Positions 16,028 to 25,115 of a stretch of 64,000 bases of DNA are shown here, one piece after another. The stretch is from Streptomyces sp. NBC_01210. Lineage in GTDB: Bacteria > Actinomycetota > Actinomycetes > Streptomycetales > Streptomycetaceae. Both the position numbers and the translations under genes were made by a program. How positions within the stretch are numbered: position 1 is the stretch's first letter; the number at the start of each line of letters is the position of its first letter. Where the stretch lies: assembly GCF_036010325.1 (NCBI RefSeq), contig NZ_CP108549.1, positions 7,192,001-7,256,000 on the forward strand, in the 5' to 3' direction. The notes under the pieces are model-generated. The model did no database searches. It had not been told where the DNA came from and saw only the letters and a list, made by a program, of their open reading frames with translations.

Positions 16028-17410
16028 TCAGCACCACGGCCCGGTGACCGCGAACGTCGTGCCGGGCGTATAGCAGTTGACGTACATGGTCTCCCCGTCC
16101 GGCGAGAAGCTGACGCCCGCGAACTCGCCCCATTCCGGCTCCTCGGACGTGCCACCCGCCGCGGCAGCGGCCGAGGTGATTGCCTGAGCGTTGCGCGCCA
16201 TCGGGTAGACCTCGCCGCGCTTCGTCAGCCCGTACACATGCTGCTTGCCCCCGCCGTCCTCGCACACCATCAGCCCGCCGCCGGGCGCGAGACAGATGTT
16301 GTCGGGAGATTCGCCGGGCAGCTGGATGTCCGTGCTCGGACCGAAGACGATCACCAGAGTGAGCCGGCGCCGGTGCGGCTCGTACTTCCACACCTGTCCG
16401 AAATGGTCTGCGGCCGAGCCCGCCTTGCTGACGGCGAAGCTGGAGACGAAGTAGACCGAGCTCCCGCCCCAGTAGCAGCCCTCCAGCTTCTGGGCGTGTG
16501 TGATGCCCTTCGGGCCGAAGTCCTGCAGGCGGACCGGGGTCTCCTTCGCCTGGCTGTCCGGTACGGGCACCCACTCGATCCGGTCGAAGCTCGCGCCGGT
16601 CTCCTGGATCGCGGACAGGTCGGGCGCCCCGGGCACCCGCATCGCCTCCAGCGTCCCGCCCGCGCGCAGCGAGCCCGTCCCGCCGAGCGGTTTGTTCGGC
16701 AGGAAGCGGTAGAAGAGCCCGAACGGCCGGTCGAAGGCGTCCTCCGTCTCGTACACGATCCCGCTCTTCGGATCGACGGCGATCGCCTCGTGCTGGAACC
16801 GGCCCATCGCGGTGAGCGGTACGGCTCCGGTACGGCGCGGATCGGCGCCGTCGACCTCGAAAATGAAGCCGTGGTCCTTGGTGTAGCCATTGGTGCCGGC
16901 TCGGTCCTCGGTCTCCTCGCAGGTGAGCCAGGTGCCCCACGGAGTGGGCCCGCCCGCACAGTTGACGGCCGTGCCGGCGATGGCGACGCGCTCGGACAGC
17001 ACATTGTTGCGGCTGTCCAGCTCAAGGGCCGTACAGCCGCCCTTGCCCATCGGGTCGTAGGTGAGGCCCTCGACGGCCGGGACAGCGATCTTGGCGGTGA
17101 CGCGGTTCTCGTGGTTGCGCACCAGGTGGACGCGGCCGCGCCGGCCGGCGAAGGCCGACATGCCGTCGTGGTTGCTGGGAACCTTGCCCTCGCCCGAGCG
17201 CAGTGGATCTCCCTCGCGGGAGAGAACCTGGTAGCGGAAACCTTTCGGCAGATCGAGCAGCCCGGCCGGGTCGGGGACGAGCGGGCCGTACCCGCTGTGC
17301 CCACGGGCGGCCGCGGTGCCCGCGAAGAGTTCGGAGAAAGCACCGGTGAAGGCGATCCCGGCGCTCAACGCACCGGTACGAGCCAGGACTTGACGTCGTG
17401 TTGCGGACAT
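16028..17410 (-). CDS. PhoX-like (DUF839) secreted alkaline phosphatase family protein
   Basis: 460 residues. A twin-arginine signal (TRRQVLARTG followed by an Ala-rich hydrophobic run) directs folded export. The body is the DUF839/PhoX beta-propeller: GKVPSNHDGMSAF, LVRNHENR, GGTLEAMR, GCYWGGSSVYFVSSFAV, LPGESPDNICLAPGGGLMVCEDG and EFAGVSFSPDGETMYVNC, which carry the acidic residues expected to bind Ca and Fe. The family hydrolyses phosphoesters outside the cell, though many members lack demonstrated activity. No PHO-box-like direct repeats were confirmed upstream. Confidence 0.85.
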   Translation of the reverse strand: MSATRRQVLARTGALSAGIAFTGAFSELFAGTAAARGHSGYGPLVPDPAGLLDLPKGFRYQVLSREGDPLRSGEGKVPSNHDGMSAFAGRRGRVHLVRNHENRVTAKIAVPAVEGLTYDPMGKGGCTALELDSRNNVLSERVAIAGTAVNCAGGPTPWGTWLTCEETEDRAGTNGYTKDHGFIFEVDGADPRRTGAVPLTAMGRFQHEAIAVDPKSGIVYETEDAFDRPFGLFYRFLPNKPLGGTGSLRAGGTLEAMRVPGAPDLSAIQETGASFDRIEWVPVPDSQAKETPVRLQDFGPKGITHAQKLEGCYWGGSSVYFVSSFAVSKAGSAADHFGQVWKYEPHRRRLTLVIVFGPSTDIQLPGESPDNICLAPGGGLMVCEDGGGKQHVYGLTKRGEVYPMARNAQAITSAAAAAGGTSEEPEWGEFAGVSFSPDGETMYVNCYTPGTTFAVTGPWC

Positions 17411-17540
17411 GGGGCAACTCCCTGCTGGCGGACAGGAGATGTGACCCGCACGTGTGTATCACGCGGTTCGGTGACACGAGAACCGTGCGGGCCACTATGC
17501 CTTTGTGTGTGGCTGTGCTTGTCGCCGCGCCCCGGCCGGG

Positions 17541-17966
17541 TCAGGCGAGGGAAGCGCTGAGCGTGATCGTCGTACCCGCCAGGGCCTGGCTCACCGGGCA
17601 GTTCTTCTTGGCGTCCTCGGCGGCCGCGGCGAAGGCGTCCGCGTCGAGACCGGGGACCTCGCCCTGCACCGTGAGGTGGATGCCGGTGATGCCCTCACCG
17701 GGCTGGAAGGTCACATCGGCCTTGGTCTCCAGCCGGGTGGGCGGGGTGCCGGCGCCGGTCAGACCGTGCGAGAGGGCCATGGAGAAGCAGCTCGAGTGGG
17801 CGGCCGCGATGAGCTCCTCGGGACTGGTTTTGCCGTTGGCCTGCTCGGCGCGGGACGGCCAGTTGACCGGGTAGCTGCCGATGCCCGACGAGTCGAGGGT
17901 GACGGTGCCCGAGCCCTTGAGCAGCTCGCCTTCCCAGACCGTGTGCGCCGTACGCGTGGTGGCCAT
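17541..17966 (-). CDS. OsmC family peroxiredoxin
   Basis: 141 residues. The OsmC fold is shown by the N-terminal strands, SPEELIAAAHSSCFSMALSH with the first redox Cys (C60), and KKNCPVSQAL with the second (C123). These thiols reduce organic peroxides in the cytoplasm. The ATG has an AGAAGGGGAA site. It is the second organic-peroxide enzyme of the window; no OhrR-type palindrome was noticed upstream. It is followed closely by the ZapE gene, which reads in the same direction from further upstream. Confidence 0.9.
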   Translation of the reverse strand: MATTRTAHTVWEGELLKGSGTVTLDSSGIGSYPVNWPSRAEQANGKTSPEELIAAAHSSCFSMALSHGLTGAGTPPTRLETKADVTFQPGEGITGIHLTVQGEVPGLDADAFAAAAEDAKKNCPVSQALAGTTITLSASLA

Positions 17967-18019
17967 GATGGTTCCCCTTCTGCTGACTAGGAGGGCTTTC
18001 GGCCCCCAAAGCCCCAAAC

Positions 18020-19090
18020 CTACTGCCCCACAAGCCCCTTCGCGTCCCGGGCCAGCGCGGTGAGCCGCGAGATCGCCCGGAAGTACTTCTTCCGATAGCC
18101 GCCGTTCAGCATCTCTTCGCTGAAGAGCCGGTCGAAGGGCATTCCCGAGGCGAGCACCGGCACCTCCCGGTCGTACAGCCGGTCGGCGAGTACGACCAGT
18201 CGCAGGGCCGTCGACTGGTCGGGGACGGGCCGGACATCGGTCAGGCAGACCGCGCGCAGACCGTCGGTGAGTGCCCCGTACCGGCTCGGGTGGACCTTTG
18301 CGAGGTGGTCGAGGAGATGCGGGAAGTCGTCCAGGGACGCGCCTTCGGTGGCGTACGCGGTCTTGGCGACCTGCTCGTCGGAGTACGGGGGAGGGGCCTC
18401 GGGCAGCCCGCGGTGACGGTAGTCCTCGCCGTCGATCCGCAGCGGCCGGAAGTGCGCGGAGAGCCCCTGGATCTCGCGGAGGAAGTCGGCGGCGGCGAAC
18501 CGGCCCTCGCCGAGCTTGCCGGGCAGCGTGTTGGAGGTGGCCGCCAGCGCGACGCCCGCGTCGACGAGCTTTCCGAGCAGCGTCGATACGAGGACGGTGT
18601 CGCCCGGGTCGTCCAGTTCGAATTCGTCGATGCAGAGCAGCCGGTGCCCGCTCAGTGTCTGCACGGTCTGCTGGAAGCCGAGCGCGCCCACCAGGTTCGT
18701 CAGCTCCACAAAGGTGCCGAAGGCCTTGAGTGACGCGTCCGCCGGGGTGGCGTGCCAGAGGGAGGCCAGCAGATGGGTCTTGCCCACGCCGTAGCCGCCG
18801 TCGAGATAGACGCCGCGCGGCCCGGTGGGGGCCGCGGGCTTCTTGCTGAACCACTTGCGCTTGGCGGCGCCGCTCGCGTGTGCCCCGCCGAGGCCCGCCG
18901 CGAAGGAGCTCAGGACCGTGACCGCCTCGGTCTGGCTGGGCTGGTTCGGGTCGGGGACGTAGGTGTCGAAGCGCACCGAGTCGAAGCGCGGCGGCGGCAC
19001 CATCTCGGCGACCAGACGGTCGGCGGGTACGCGCGGCTCGCGGGCGCACAGGGACAGTGGGGCCGCTTCGGTTATGGGGCTTGTCGACAC
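18020..19090 (-). CDS. zapE: ZapE/AFG1-like P-loop ATPase
   Basis: 356 residues from a GTG; the longest frame starts at 19129 but would overlap the divergent reductase start. Walker A GGYGVGKTH lies at 98-106 after YLD, and Walker B LLCIDEFELDD near 151-160, followed by LAATSNTLP, all typical of the AFG1/ZapE ATPases. E. coli ZapE acts at the division ring, and mitochondrial AFG1 helps degrade membrane proteins. Which applies in actinobacteria is not established. The divergent gene shares the promoter region. Confidence 0.85.
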   Translation of the reverse strand: MSTSPITEAAPLSLCAREPRVPADRLVAEMVPPPRFDSVRFDTYVPDPNQPSQTEAVTVLSSFAAGLGGAHASGAAKRKWFSKKPAAPTGPRGVYLDGGYGVGKTHLLASLWHATPADASLKAFGTFVELTNLVGALGFQQTVQTLSGHRLLCIDEFELDDPGDTVLVSTLLGKLVDAGVALAATSNTLPGKLGEGRFAAADFLREIQGLSAHFRPLRIDGEDYRHRGLPEAPPPYSDEQVAKTAYATEGASLDDFPHLLDHLAKVHPSRYGALTDGLRAVCLTDVRPVPDQSTALRLVVLADRLYDREVPVLASGMPFDRLFSEEMLNGGYRKKYFRAISRLTALARDAKGLVGQ

Positions 19091-19127
19091 AGTTCCCAAC
19101 TGTAAGGGCCGTGCCAGACTGCACAGC

Positions 19128-19889
19128 ATGCGACGCCTGTTCCCTGTGACCGATCCGACAGCCGCCGTGGACCGCGAGTGGTCCCTGGACGAGCTGGCCG
19201 ACGCCTATGGGTATCCGGACGGGGGCGGCCCCTGGCTGCGGGCGAACATGGTCTCCACGCTGGACGGGGCGGCCCAGCACGAGGGCCGCTCCCAGCCGAT
19301 CTCCTCCGACACGGACATGCGGATCTTCGGCACCCTGCGGGGTCTCGCCGACGCGGTCGTGGTCGGCGCGGAAACGGTACGCCTCGAGGGCTACCGCCCC
19401 GCCCGTGCCCGCGAGGCCTTCGCCGAGCGGCGGGCCGCGGCCGGCCAGGGCCCCGCCCCCGCCATCGCCGTGGTCAGCGCCTCGCTCGACCTGGACCTCT
19501 CGCTTCCGCTGTTTGCCGAGCCGCTCGTTCCGACGCTGCTGCTGACGGGGGCCGCGGCGCCCCCGGACCGTATCCGGGCGGCGGAGAAGGCGGGCGCGGA
19601 GGTGGTGATCGCCGGGGACGGCCCCGGGGTGGAGCCGCCCAGGGCGGTACGGGCGCTCGGCGAGCGGGGACTGGTCCGGCTGCTCACCGAGGGCGGGCCG
19701 CGGCTGCTGGGTCAGTTCGTGGCGGCCGGGGCGCTGGACGAGCTGTGTCTGAGCCTGTCGCCGACACTGACGGCGGGGGACGCGCAGCGGATCGCGGGCG
19801 GACCGGCGCTGGCTGTTCCGGAGAGGTTCGCCCTGGCATCGGTACTGGAGGAGGCAGGGTTCCTTTTCACCCGCTACCGTCGCATCTGA
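19128..19889 (+). CDS. RibD C-terminal-domain pyrimidine reductase family protein
   Basis: 253 residues. It is a stand-alone dihydrofolate-reductase-like RibD_C domain: RANMVSTLDGA near residue 40, the NADPH-binding region ADAVVVGAETVRLEGY, and LLTEGGPRLLGQFVAAGALDELCLSLSP toward the C-terminus. RibD_C reduces the riboflavin-pathway pyrimidine, but lone copies in actinobacteria often have other or unknown substrates, and no riboflavin genes lie nearby. It is divergent from zapE, with 37 bases between the chosen starts. Confidence 0.88.
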   Translation: MRRLFPVTDPTAAVDREWSLDELADAYGYPDGGGPWLRANMVSTLDGAAQHEGRSQPISSDTDMRIFGTLRGLADAVVVGAETVRLEGYRPARAREAFAERRAAAGQGPAPAIAVVSASLDLDLSLPLFAEPLVPTLLLTGAAAPPDRIRAAEKAGAEVVIAGDGPGVEPPRAVRALGERGLVRLLTEGGPRLLGQFVAAGALDELCLSLSPTLTAGDAQRIAGGPALAVPERFALASVLEEAGFLFTRYRRI

Positions 19890-19995
19890 CAATCGGCGGA
19901 ATTTGCCGTTCCGGTTAGTTTCCGCGAGGCACACTTACTCTCGCAGACCCCGTGCGGGCACGGGGAAGGATGGTTTCCGCAGAAGGGCTCCTGAC

Positions 19996-20466
19996 GTGTT
20001 CACAAGCGTATTGATGATCGAGAAGCCCCTGACCTCCGAGGACGTTGAATTCGTCACCACTCTGCACGGGGAGGAGAACATCTCCTTCATCGTGCTGATG
20101 CAGCCCCGGGGCGATCAGGCCGATCTCCTGCTGCGCGCCATCGACGACGTGGCACTCGGCGAACTGAAGGAGGCCGTCCGCGAGGGCGACGAGCCCGAGG
20201 GGAAGGATGCCAAGGGCCCCGCCGAGCTCGCCCTGGAGCACTCGCTCGGGGCGCTCCGGGCGGCGGGCTGCGAGGCCGTCGGCCAGGTCGTCGAGGACCA
20301 TCCGCTGGACAAGCTGAAGTCCGTGGTGGACGAATCGGGCGCCGACGAGGTGATCGTGCTGACCGCGCCGCACTATGTGGAGGAGTTCTTCCACCGGGAC
20401 TGGGCCTCCCGGGCCCGCCACAAGGTCGGCGTCCCCGTGCTCAAGCTATTCGCGCACAGCGAATAG
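19996..20466 (+). CDS. Conserved actinobacterial protein upstream of murC
   Basis: 156 residues from GTG, with AGAAGGG nine bases upstream. The sequence alternates predicted strands and helices (SFIVLMQPRG; VGQVVEDHPLDKLKSVVDESGADEVIVLTAPHYVEEFFHRDWASRARHK broken by helices; VPVLKLFAH), suggesting a Rossmann-like or universal-stress-like fold. The central region is highly charged. Homologues, as I recall, are often labelled indole-3-glycerol phosphate synthase, but none of that enzyme's barrel motifs are visible, so the label is not used. It precedes murC by 82 bases and may be co-transcribed. Confidence 0.75.
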   Translation: MFTSVLMIEKPLTSEDVEFVTTLHGEENISFIVLMQPRGDQADLLLRAIDDVALGELKEAVREGDEPEGKDAKGPAELALEHSLGALRAAGCEAVGQVVEDHPLDKLKSVVDESGADEVIVLTAPHYVEEFFHRDWASRARHKVGVPVLKLFAHSE

Positions 20467-20548
20467 GCTGGAGCCCCGCACGTACTCGCACGCACTCGCA
20501 CAGCGTTACGTGGACATCTCTACTCGTACATCTTGGGGAGACACACGC

Positions 20549-21946
20549 ATGGCACCCGCCGTCCCTAGCGCCATGGAACGCCCGCACTTCATCGGCATCG
20601 GCGGCGCCGGAATGTCGGGCATCGCGAAGATCCTCGCCCAGCGCGGCGCGAAGGTGGCGGGCAGCGACGCGAAGGAGTCGGCCACGGCGGAGGCCCTGCG
20701 CGCGCTCGGCGCCACCGTCCACATCGGGCACGCGGCCGAGTACCTGTCGACCGACGCCAGCTGCGTCGTCGTCTCCAGCGCGATCCGCGCCGACAACCCG
20801 GAGCTGGCGCGCGCGACCGAGCTCTCCGTACCGGTCGTCCACCGCTCCGACGCGCTGGCCTCGCTGATGATCGGGCTGCGCTCGATCGCCGTCGCCGGTA
20901 CCCACGGCAAGACCACCACGACGTCCATGCTGGCCGTGGCCCTCACCGAGCTGGGGCTCGACCCCTCGTACGCGATCGGCGGCGACCTCGAAGGGCCGGG
21001 GACGAACGCCCGCCACGGTGCGGGCGACATCTTCGTCGCCGAGGCCGACGAGAGCGACCGCAGCTTCCAGAAGTACGCCCCCGAGGTCGCGATCGTCCTC
21101 AATGTGGAGCTCGACCACCACGCCAACTACGCCTCGATGGACGAGATCTACGACTCCTTCGAGACGTTCGTCGGCAAGGTCGTCCCGGGCGGCACGCTGG
21201 TGATCTCGGCGGACCAGCCCGGGGCGGTCGAGCTCACCGCGCGCGTCCGCGACCTGTCCACGCTGAAGGTCGTCACCTACGGCGAGTCCGAGTCCGCCGA
21301 CGTCCGCGTCCACAAGGTCACCCCGCGCGGCCTCACCAGCGAGGTCACGGTTCTGCTCGGTGGCCGGTTCCTCACCTTCACCGTCTCGGTCCCCGGCAGC
21401 CACTACGCGCACAATGCCGTGGCCGCCCTCGCCGCGGGCGTCGCGCTCGGCATCCCGGCGCACAATCTCGCCTCGGCCATCGGCAAGTACACCGGCGTCA
21501 AGCGCCGTCTCCAGCTCAAGGGCGAGGCCGCCGGCGTCCAGGTGATCGACTCGTACGCGCACCACCCGACCGAGATGACCGCCGACATCGAGGCCATGCG
21601 CGGCGCGGCGGCGGACGCCCGGCTGCTGGTCGTCTTCCAGCCGCACCTCTTCTCCCGTACGCAGGAACTGGGCACGGAGATGGGCCAGGCGCTCGCGCTG
21701 GCGGACGCCTCGGTGGTCCTCGACATCTACCCGGCCCGCGAGGACCCGATCCCGGGCATCACCAGCACCCTGATCATCGACGCCGCCCGCACGGCAGGCG
21801 CCGATGTCACGGCCGTCCACGACAAGGCGACCGTCCCCGACGTCATCGCGGGAATGGCGAAGCCGGGCGATCTGGTTCTCACTATGGGCGCGGGTGACGT
21901 GACGGACCTCGGTCCGGTCATCCTGGCCCGTCTGGCCGGTAGGTAG
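20549..21946 (+). CDS. murC: UDP-N-acetylmuramate--L-alanine ligase
   Basis: 465 residues, the normal length. The N-terminal Rossmann motif HFIGIGGAGMSGIA is MurC-typical. The ATP loop GTHGKTTTT (117-125), the central EADESD and LNVELDHHANY, and the C-terminal IDSYAHHPTEM and FQPHLFSRT complete the Mur-ligase order. It adds L-Ala to UDP-MurNAc in the cytoplasm, an essential step of peptidoglycan synthesis. The ATG has a GGGGAG site. The gene lies outside a dcw cluster, next to msrB, a streptomycete arrangement as far as I recall. Confidence 0.97.
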   Translation: MAPAVPSAMERPHFIGIGGAGMSGIAKILAQRGAKVAGSDAKESATAEALRALGATVHIGHAAEYLSTDASCVVVSSAIRADNPELARATELSVPVVHRSDALASLMIGLRSIAVAGTHGKTTTTSMLAVALTELGLDPSYAIGGDLEGPGTNARHGAGDIFVAEADESDRSFQKYAPEVAIVLNVELDHHANYASMDEIYDSFETFVGKVVPGGTLVISADQPGAVELTARVRDLSTLKVVTYGESESADVRVHKVTPRGLTSEVTVLLGGRFLTFTVSVPGSHYAHNAVAALAAGVALGIPAHNLASAIGKYTGVKRRLQLKGEAAGVQVIDSYAHHPTEMTADIEAMRGAAADARLLVVFQPHLFSRTQELGTEMGQALALADASVVLDIYPAREDPIPGITSTLIIDAARTAGADVTAVHDKATVPDVIAGMAKPGDLVLTMGAGDVTDLGPVILARLAGR

Positions 21947-21967
21947 AACCTGAGGGAGCCGATTTTC

Positions 21968-22375
21968 ATGTCGTACGACGTCGACAAGCCGGACGAGCAG
22001 TGGCGTGCCGAGCTGTCCCCCGCGGAGTACCAGGTCCTGCGCAAGGCCGGCACCGAGCCCGCCTTCGTCGGTGAGTACACCGACACCAAGACGGCGGGTG
22101 TCTACTCCTGTCGGGCGTGCGGCGCCGAGCTGTTCCGCTCCGACACGAAATTCGAGTCGCACTGCGGCTGGCCGTCCTTCTACGACCCGAAGGACACGGA
22201 CGCGGTCGAGCTGATCGAGGACCGCTCGCACGGCATGGCCCGCACGGAGGTGCGGTGCGCGCGGTGCGGATCGCATCTGGGCCACGTCTTCGAGGGCGAG
22301 GGCTATCCGACGCCGACGGACCAGCGGTATTGCATCAACAGCATTTCGCTGCGGCTGAGCCCGGACGAGGGCTGA
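21968..22375 (+). CDS. msrB: Peptide-methionine (R)-S-oxide reductase MsrB
   Basis: 135 residues. Zinc cysteines are at C48, C51, C97 and C100 (CRAC and CARC). The catalytic Cys is C122 in RYCINS, and HCGWPSF carries the family Cys/Trp motif. It reduces methionine-R-sulfoxide in proteins using thioredoxin. It starts 21 bases after murC with a short GGGAG site, so it is probably in the same operon. A strong hairpin terminator follows at 22408-22438. Confidence 0.96.
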   Translation: MSYDVDKPDEQWRAELSPAEYQVLRKAGTEPAFVGEYTDTKTAGVYSCRACGAELFRSDTKFESHCGWPSFYDPKDTDAVELIEDRSHGMARTEVRCARCGSHLGHVFEGEGYPTPTDQRYCINSISLRLSPDEG

Positions 22376-22407
22376 TCCCGCGGACGGAAAATCGGCTGCG
22401 AGGGACC

Positions 22408-22438
22408 ATCGGGCCCGCCCACACTGGGCGGGCCCGAT
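22408..22438 (+). terminator. Rho-independent-type terminator after msrB
   Basis: ATCGGGCCCGCCCA and TGGGCGGGCCCGAT make a perfect 14-base stem with a three-base loop, followed by CTTCTTCT. The rest of the gap to the SUKH gene (22439-22634) has no supportable gene. Confidence 0.85.
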
Positions 22439-22634
22439 CTTCTTCTCCGAGTTCGCCGAAGGAACGCCACCGCGTGCAGGCTGCCGGTTCCTCGACGAGC
22501 TGAACGCCGCCGCTCCGGACGTCCAGAAGGCGTTCTACTCGCTGACACATGGTCCTGCTCGCCGCTGAACTGCTTCAGCGCGGCCTCGAAGGACGCCCCG
22601 CGGCCCGGTCTTCCGGCTGACCTGAACACGGACG

Positions 22635-23840
22635 TCAGAGCACGCCGCCCGCCTCGTCGTGGAACACCTCCGGCCAGTAGCGGTAGTCGTCGGCGTCCTT
22701 CGCGGGGAGGCAGGCGACGGGGTCGACCGAGGCGAGCACGGCGACCATGGTGTCGGCGAGCTGGTGGTAGAAGTCCTGCGTGAAGTCGTGCTCCTTCTCC
22801 ATGTTCTGCTGACGGTTGTACATCCACACCGTGAACGCCAGCGTGGAGATGTCCGCGTTGACCGGCGTCGTCGTACCTGCGCCGTACTCGTGGTACGAGA
22901 GGAGGCCCGTACGGCCGTCGATCACGACCTCGAAGTCGTGGACCAGACTGCCGAGACTGATCAGCCTGTCCCCGTCCGCCGGCGTCTCACGGGAAGCGTC
23001 GCCGTCCTCACGCGCATCGGCCTCCGCGAGAGTCAGCAGCAGGTATTCGTCGCGCCACAGGCCGAACATGAGCTCCTCCTTCGGGAGCCCGATGTCCGTC
23101 AGGAACCGCCGCGTCGGCTCGTGCTCCAGGGCCGCGGGCAGCTCCGACGGATCGATGCGGACGACCCCGTCCGCCCCGAACTCCTCGTCCAGCAGCCCGT
23201 CGGGCAGGTCCAGACGCAGGCCCTGCCCCGGGCCGGCGACCAGTGCCATCGGCCGTATCAGCGCGGCTATGCGCCAGAACGCGGGGATCGCGTGATCCCA
23301 CTCGGCCGGGGTGCCCGCGCTGCCCCACCCGTCGTGGCCCCAGTCCTCGTCGGTGAAGACCGACATCAACAGGGCCGATGCCTCCGCCACGACGTTGGCG
23401 CCGGTCCGCTCGGCCAGTCCGGCGAACCGGCCGCGCAGGGCGGCGAATTCGTCGACACTCTCAAGGAAACGCGCCAGGGCGTCAAGCGACGGGGCGAGCG
23501 GGAACAGCTCGGCGTTGTGCGGGGACTTCTCGTACAGCCACATGCTGAACAAGCGCCCCGTGCCCCCGTCGAGTACGACCTCCTCCGCGTCGCCGTTCTC
23601 GACAATGAGGTGTCCGACGACGAGCAGATCCGCGATGTCCGCGTCGAGGTTCGCAGGGTCTGCCTCCTTGTCGACCAGATACTGCCGCACAGTCACCACC
23701 CGTGACTCGGCCAGCGGCGCGAACCGCATCAGGCTGTGCGTGGCGGGCAGCCCGGCCCCGGTCAGACGGTGCCGCGTCGCCTCGTGCGTGATCGACGGAT
23801 GGAGCGCGTGCGTGGGCACGGTGATGGTCGTCGCAGTCAT
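22635..23840 (-). CDS. Tandem SUKH-4-like immunity protein
   Basis: 401 residues. Two related halves are seen. Each has a strand-rich pattern of a short acidic run, a hydrophobic VxxDGxTGxL-like hairpin and an aromatic MW motif: GHLIVENGDAEEVVLDGGTGRLFSMWLYE (about 75-105), and LGSLVHDFEVVIDGRTGLLSYHEYG through TLAFTVWMYNRQQ (about 300-350). This fits SUKH-4, an immunity fold paired with nuclease or deaminase toxins of polymorphic toxin systems. No toxin gene is adjacent. The start was set at the ATG after CGGGGAAT, because the longer frame reads through unrelated low-complexity sequence. Confidence 0.7.
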   Translation of the reverse strand: MTATTITVPTHALHPSITHEATRHRLTGAGLPATHSLMRFAPLAESRVVTVRQYLVDKEADPANLDADIADLLVVGHLIVENGDAEEVVLDGGTGRLFSMWLYEKSPHNAELFPLAPSLDALARFLESVDEFAALRGRFAGLAERTGANVVAEASALLMSVFTDEDWGHDGWGSAGTPAEWDHAIPAFWRIAALIRPMALVAGPGQGLRLDLPDGLLDEEFGADGVVRIDPSELPAALEHEPTRRFLTDIGLPKEELMFGLWRDEYLLLTLAEADAREDGDASRETPADGDRLISLGSLVHDFEVVIDGRTGLLSYHEYGAGTTTPVNADISTLAFTVWMYNRQQNMEKEHDFTQDFYHQLADTMVAVLASVDPVACLPAKDADDYRYWPEVFHDEAGGVL

Positions 23841-23934
23841 GATTCCCCGTGGTTCTCTGCGGTGATCTACCGACGACAACAACGATAGGAGCGACCTCTG
23901 ACAATCGCCGCTCGGCCGGGTGCGAGGCTCCGCG

Positions 23935-24186
23935 TCAGCCCCGGGCTTCGGCGGCGTAGGTGACGAAGCTGGTCCAGGCGGCGGGGGCGAGGGCGAGTTG
24001 GGGGCCCTCCGTGTCCTTGGAGTCGCGGACGTGGACGGTGCTGGGGCAGGTGGCGACCTCGACGCAGTCGTCGCCATCGCCGCCGCTGTAGCTGGACTTG
24101 TGCCAGGACAGGGCGACTTCGACGCAGGAGTCGCCATCGCCGCCGCTGTAGCTGCTCTTGAACCAGGCCAGTTCAGTGGTGCTCAT
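23935..24186 (-). CDS. DUF397 protein with duplicated core motif
   Basis: 83 residues. The DUF397 hallmark W-K-S-S-Y-S-G-G-x-G-x-C-V-E-V-A occurs twice, at about residues 8-25 and 28-45, followed by the usual VRDSKD and a C-terminal W-x-x-F. The two copies are also nearly identical in DNA, so this is a recent internal duplication. The start overlaps the stop of the XRE regulator (ATGA). In Streptomyces such pairs (for example the BldB/WhiJ type) form regulator plus small partner; the partner role is inferred from the family. Confidence 0.85.
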   Translation of the reverse strand: MSTTELAWFKSSYSGGDGDSCVEVALSWHKSSYSGGDGDDCVEVATCPSTVHVRDSKDTEGPQLALAPAAWTSFVTYAAEARG

Positions 24187-25028
24187 GCCGCTCCTCGCAT
24201 CTGCCGCAACAGGCTCACGGAGTCTTCCAGAGTAAGAGCCTGTGACCGCATCCTGGCATACCGCATCTGGAGCTCACTGACCACTTTCGGGTCGGAGATG
24301 AACTGGCCGCTCTTCTGCCCCTCGCAGTAGCCGAGCCACCGGTTGTCCGGGGTCTCCAGCAGCCGCATGGGACCGTCCAGCCCGGCGTGGCTCTGCCGTA
24401 CCACCGGCATGATCTGGATCTCGATGTTGCGGAGTTCGGCGAGACCGAGGACGTGGTCGATCAGATCCAGCGTGACCTGCCTCCCGCCCGTCCGCCGCAG
24501 GAACAGGTGCTCTTCGAGGATGAAGCTGTACGCCGTGTTCGGCCGCTCCCGAAGTAACCGCTGCCGCTCCAGCCGTGCGGCCAACTGCGCCTCGATCTGC
24601 TCGTCGCCCAGCGGCGGCAGCTGGTTCGTGAACAGCGTCCGCGCGTACGCCTCCGTCTGCAACAGGCCCGGAATCAACCGGCATTCGTATGTGTAGAGAC
24701 TGACCGCCTCCGCTTCCAGACTCGCCCACTGCCGGAACCAGCTCGCCAGCCCCGGCCGCCGCGACAGATGCCGTGCCGCGCCTTTCAGCGTGCCGAACGC
24801 GTCGAGGACCTCCTCCGCCCGGTCGACGAAGTCCGCCGGCGGGAAGCGGCGGCCCTGCTCGATCGACGCCACGGTCGGGAGCGAGTACCGCACCCTCGGC
24901 GCGAACTCCTCCTGTGTCAGCCTCGCCCGCCTCCGGAAGGCCTTGACCACCTCCCCGAACGCCTTCAGGCTGTCCGATACCTCCGGCTCCCCGCCCGAAC
25001 CGCCCGGTGCGCCCGCCGTCTCCGTCAT
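24183..25028 (-). CDS. XRE-family regulator with DUF5753-type C-terminal domain
   Basis: 281 residues. The helix-turn-helix lies at about 22-80 (KAFRRRARLTQEEFAPRVRYSLPTVASIEQGRRFPP). The long C-terminal domain has YECRLIPGLLQTEAYARTLF, FILEEHLFLRR and IEIQIMPVVRQSHAGLDG, which are DUF5753 signatures. This is the WhiJ-like class common in Streptomyces. It is translationally coupled to a DUF397 gene and divergent from an HATPase anti-sigma-like gene; a near-perfect inverted repeat lies in the shared 158-base promoter region. It likely regulates this module. Confidence 0.9.
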   Translation of the reverse strand: MTETAGAPGGSGGEPEVSDSLKAFGEVVKAFRRRARLTQEEFAPRVRYSLPTVASIEQGRRFPPADFVDRAEEVLDAFGTLKGAARHLSRRPGLASWFRQWASLEAEAVSLYTYECRLIPGLLQTEAYARTLFTNQLPPLGDEQIEAQLAARLERQRLLRERPNTAYSFILEEHLFLRRTGGRQVTLDLIDHVLGLAELRNIEIQIMPVVRQSHAGLDGPMRLLETPDNRWLGYCEGQKSGQFISDPKVVSELQMRYARMRSQALTLEDSVSLLRQMRGAA

Positions 25029-25115
25029 CTACGGCCACCTCCCACGTGCCTGCGCTGAGCAACCCCGCAACCCACCCAGGGTCACGGTCAGTTACCCGTA
25101 CTGTCCACTGTGGGT

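Noticed and set aside
17541..19934. 797-residue frame joining OsmC to upstream sequence
   Set aside because: Only the last 141 residues have homology; the rest is antisense or out of frame with zapE and the reductase.
19996..20466. Indole-3-glycerol phosphate synthase
   Set aside because: That label is common for homologues as I recall, but the protein is too short and lacks the barrel motifs of TrpC.
20441..22285. 614-residue minus-strand frame
   Set aside because: It lies entirely antisense to murC and msrB and has no recognisable domain.
22439..22634. Possible toxin or gene remnant before the SUKH gene
   Set aside because: A short plus-strand stretch looks protein-like (FLDELNAAAPDVQKAF) but has stops and no clear family match.
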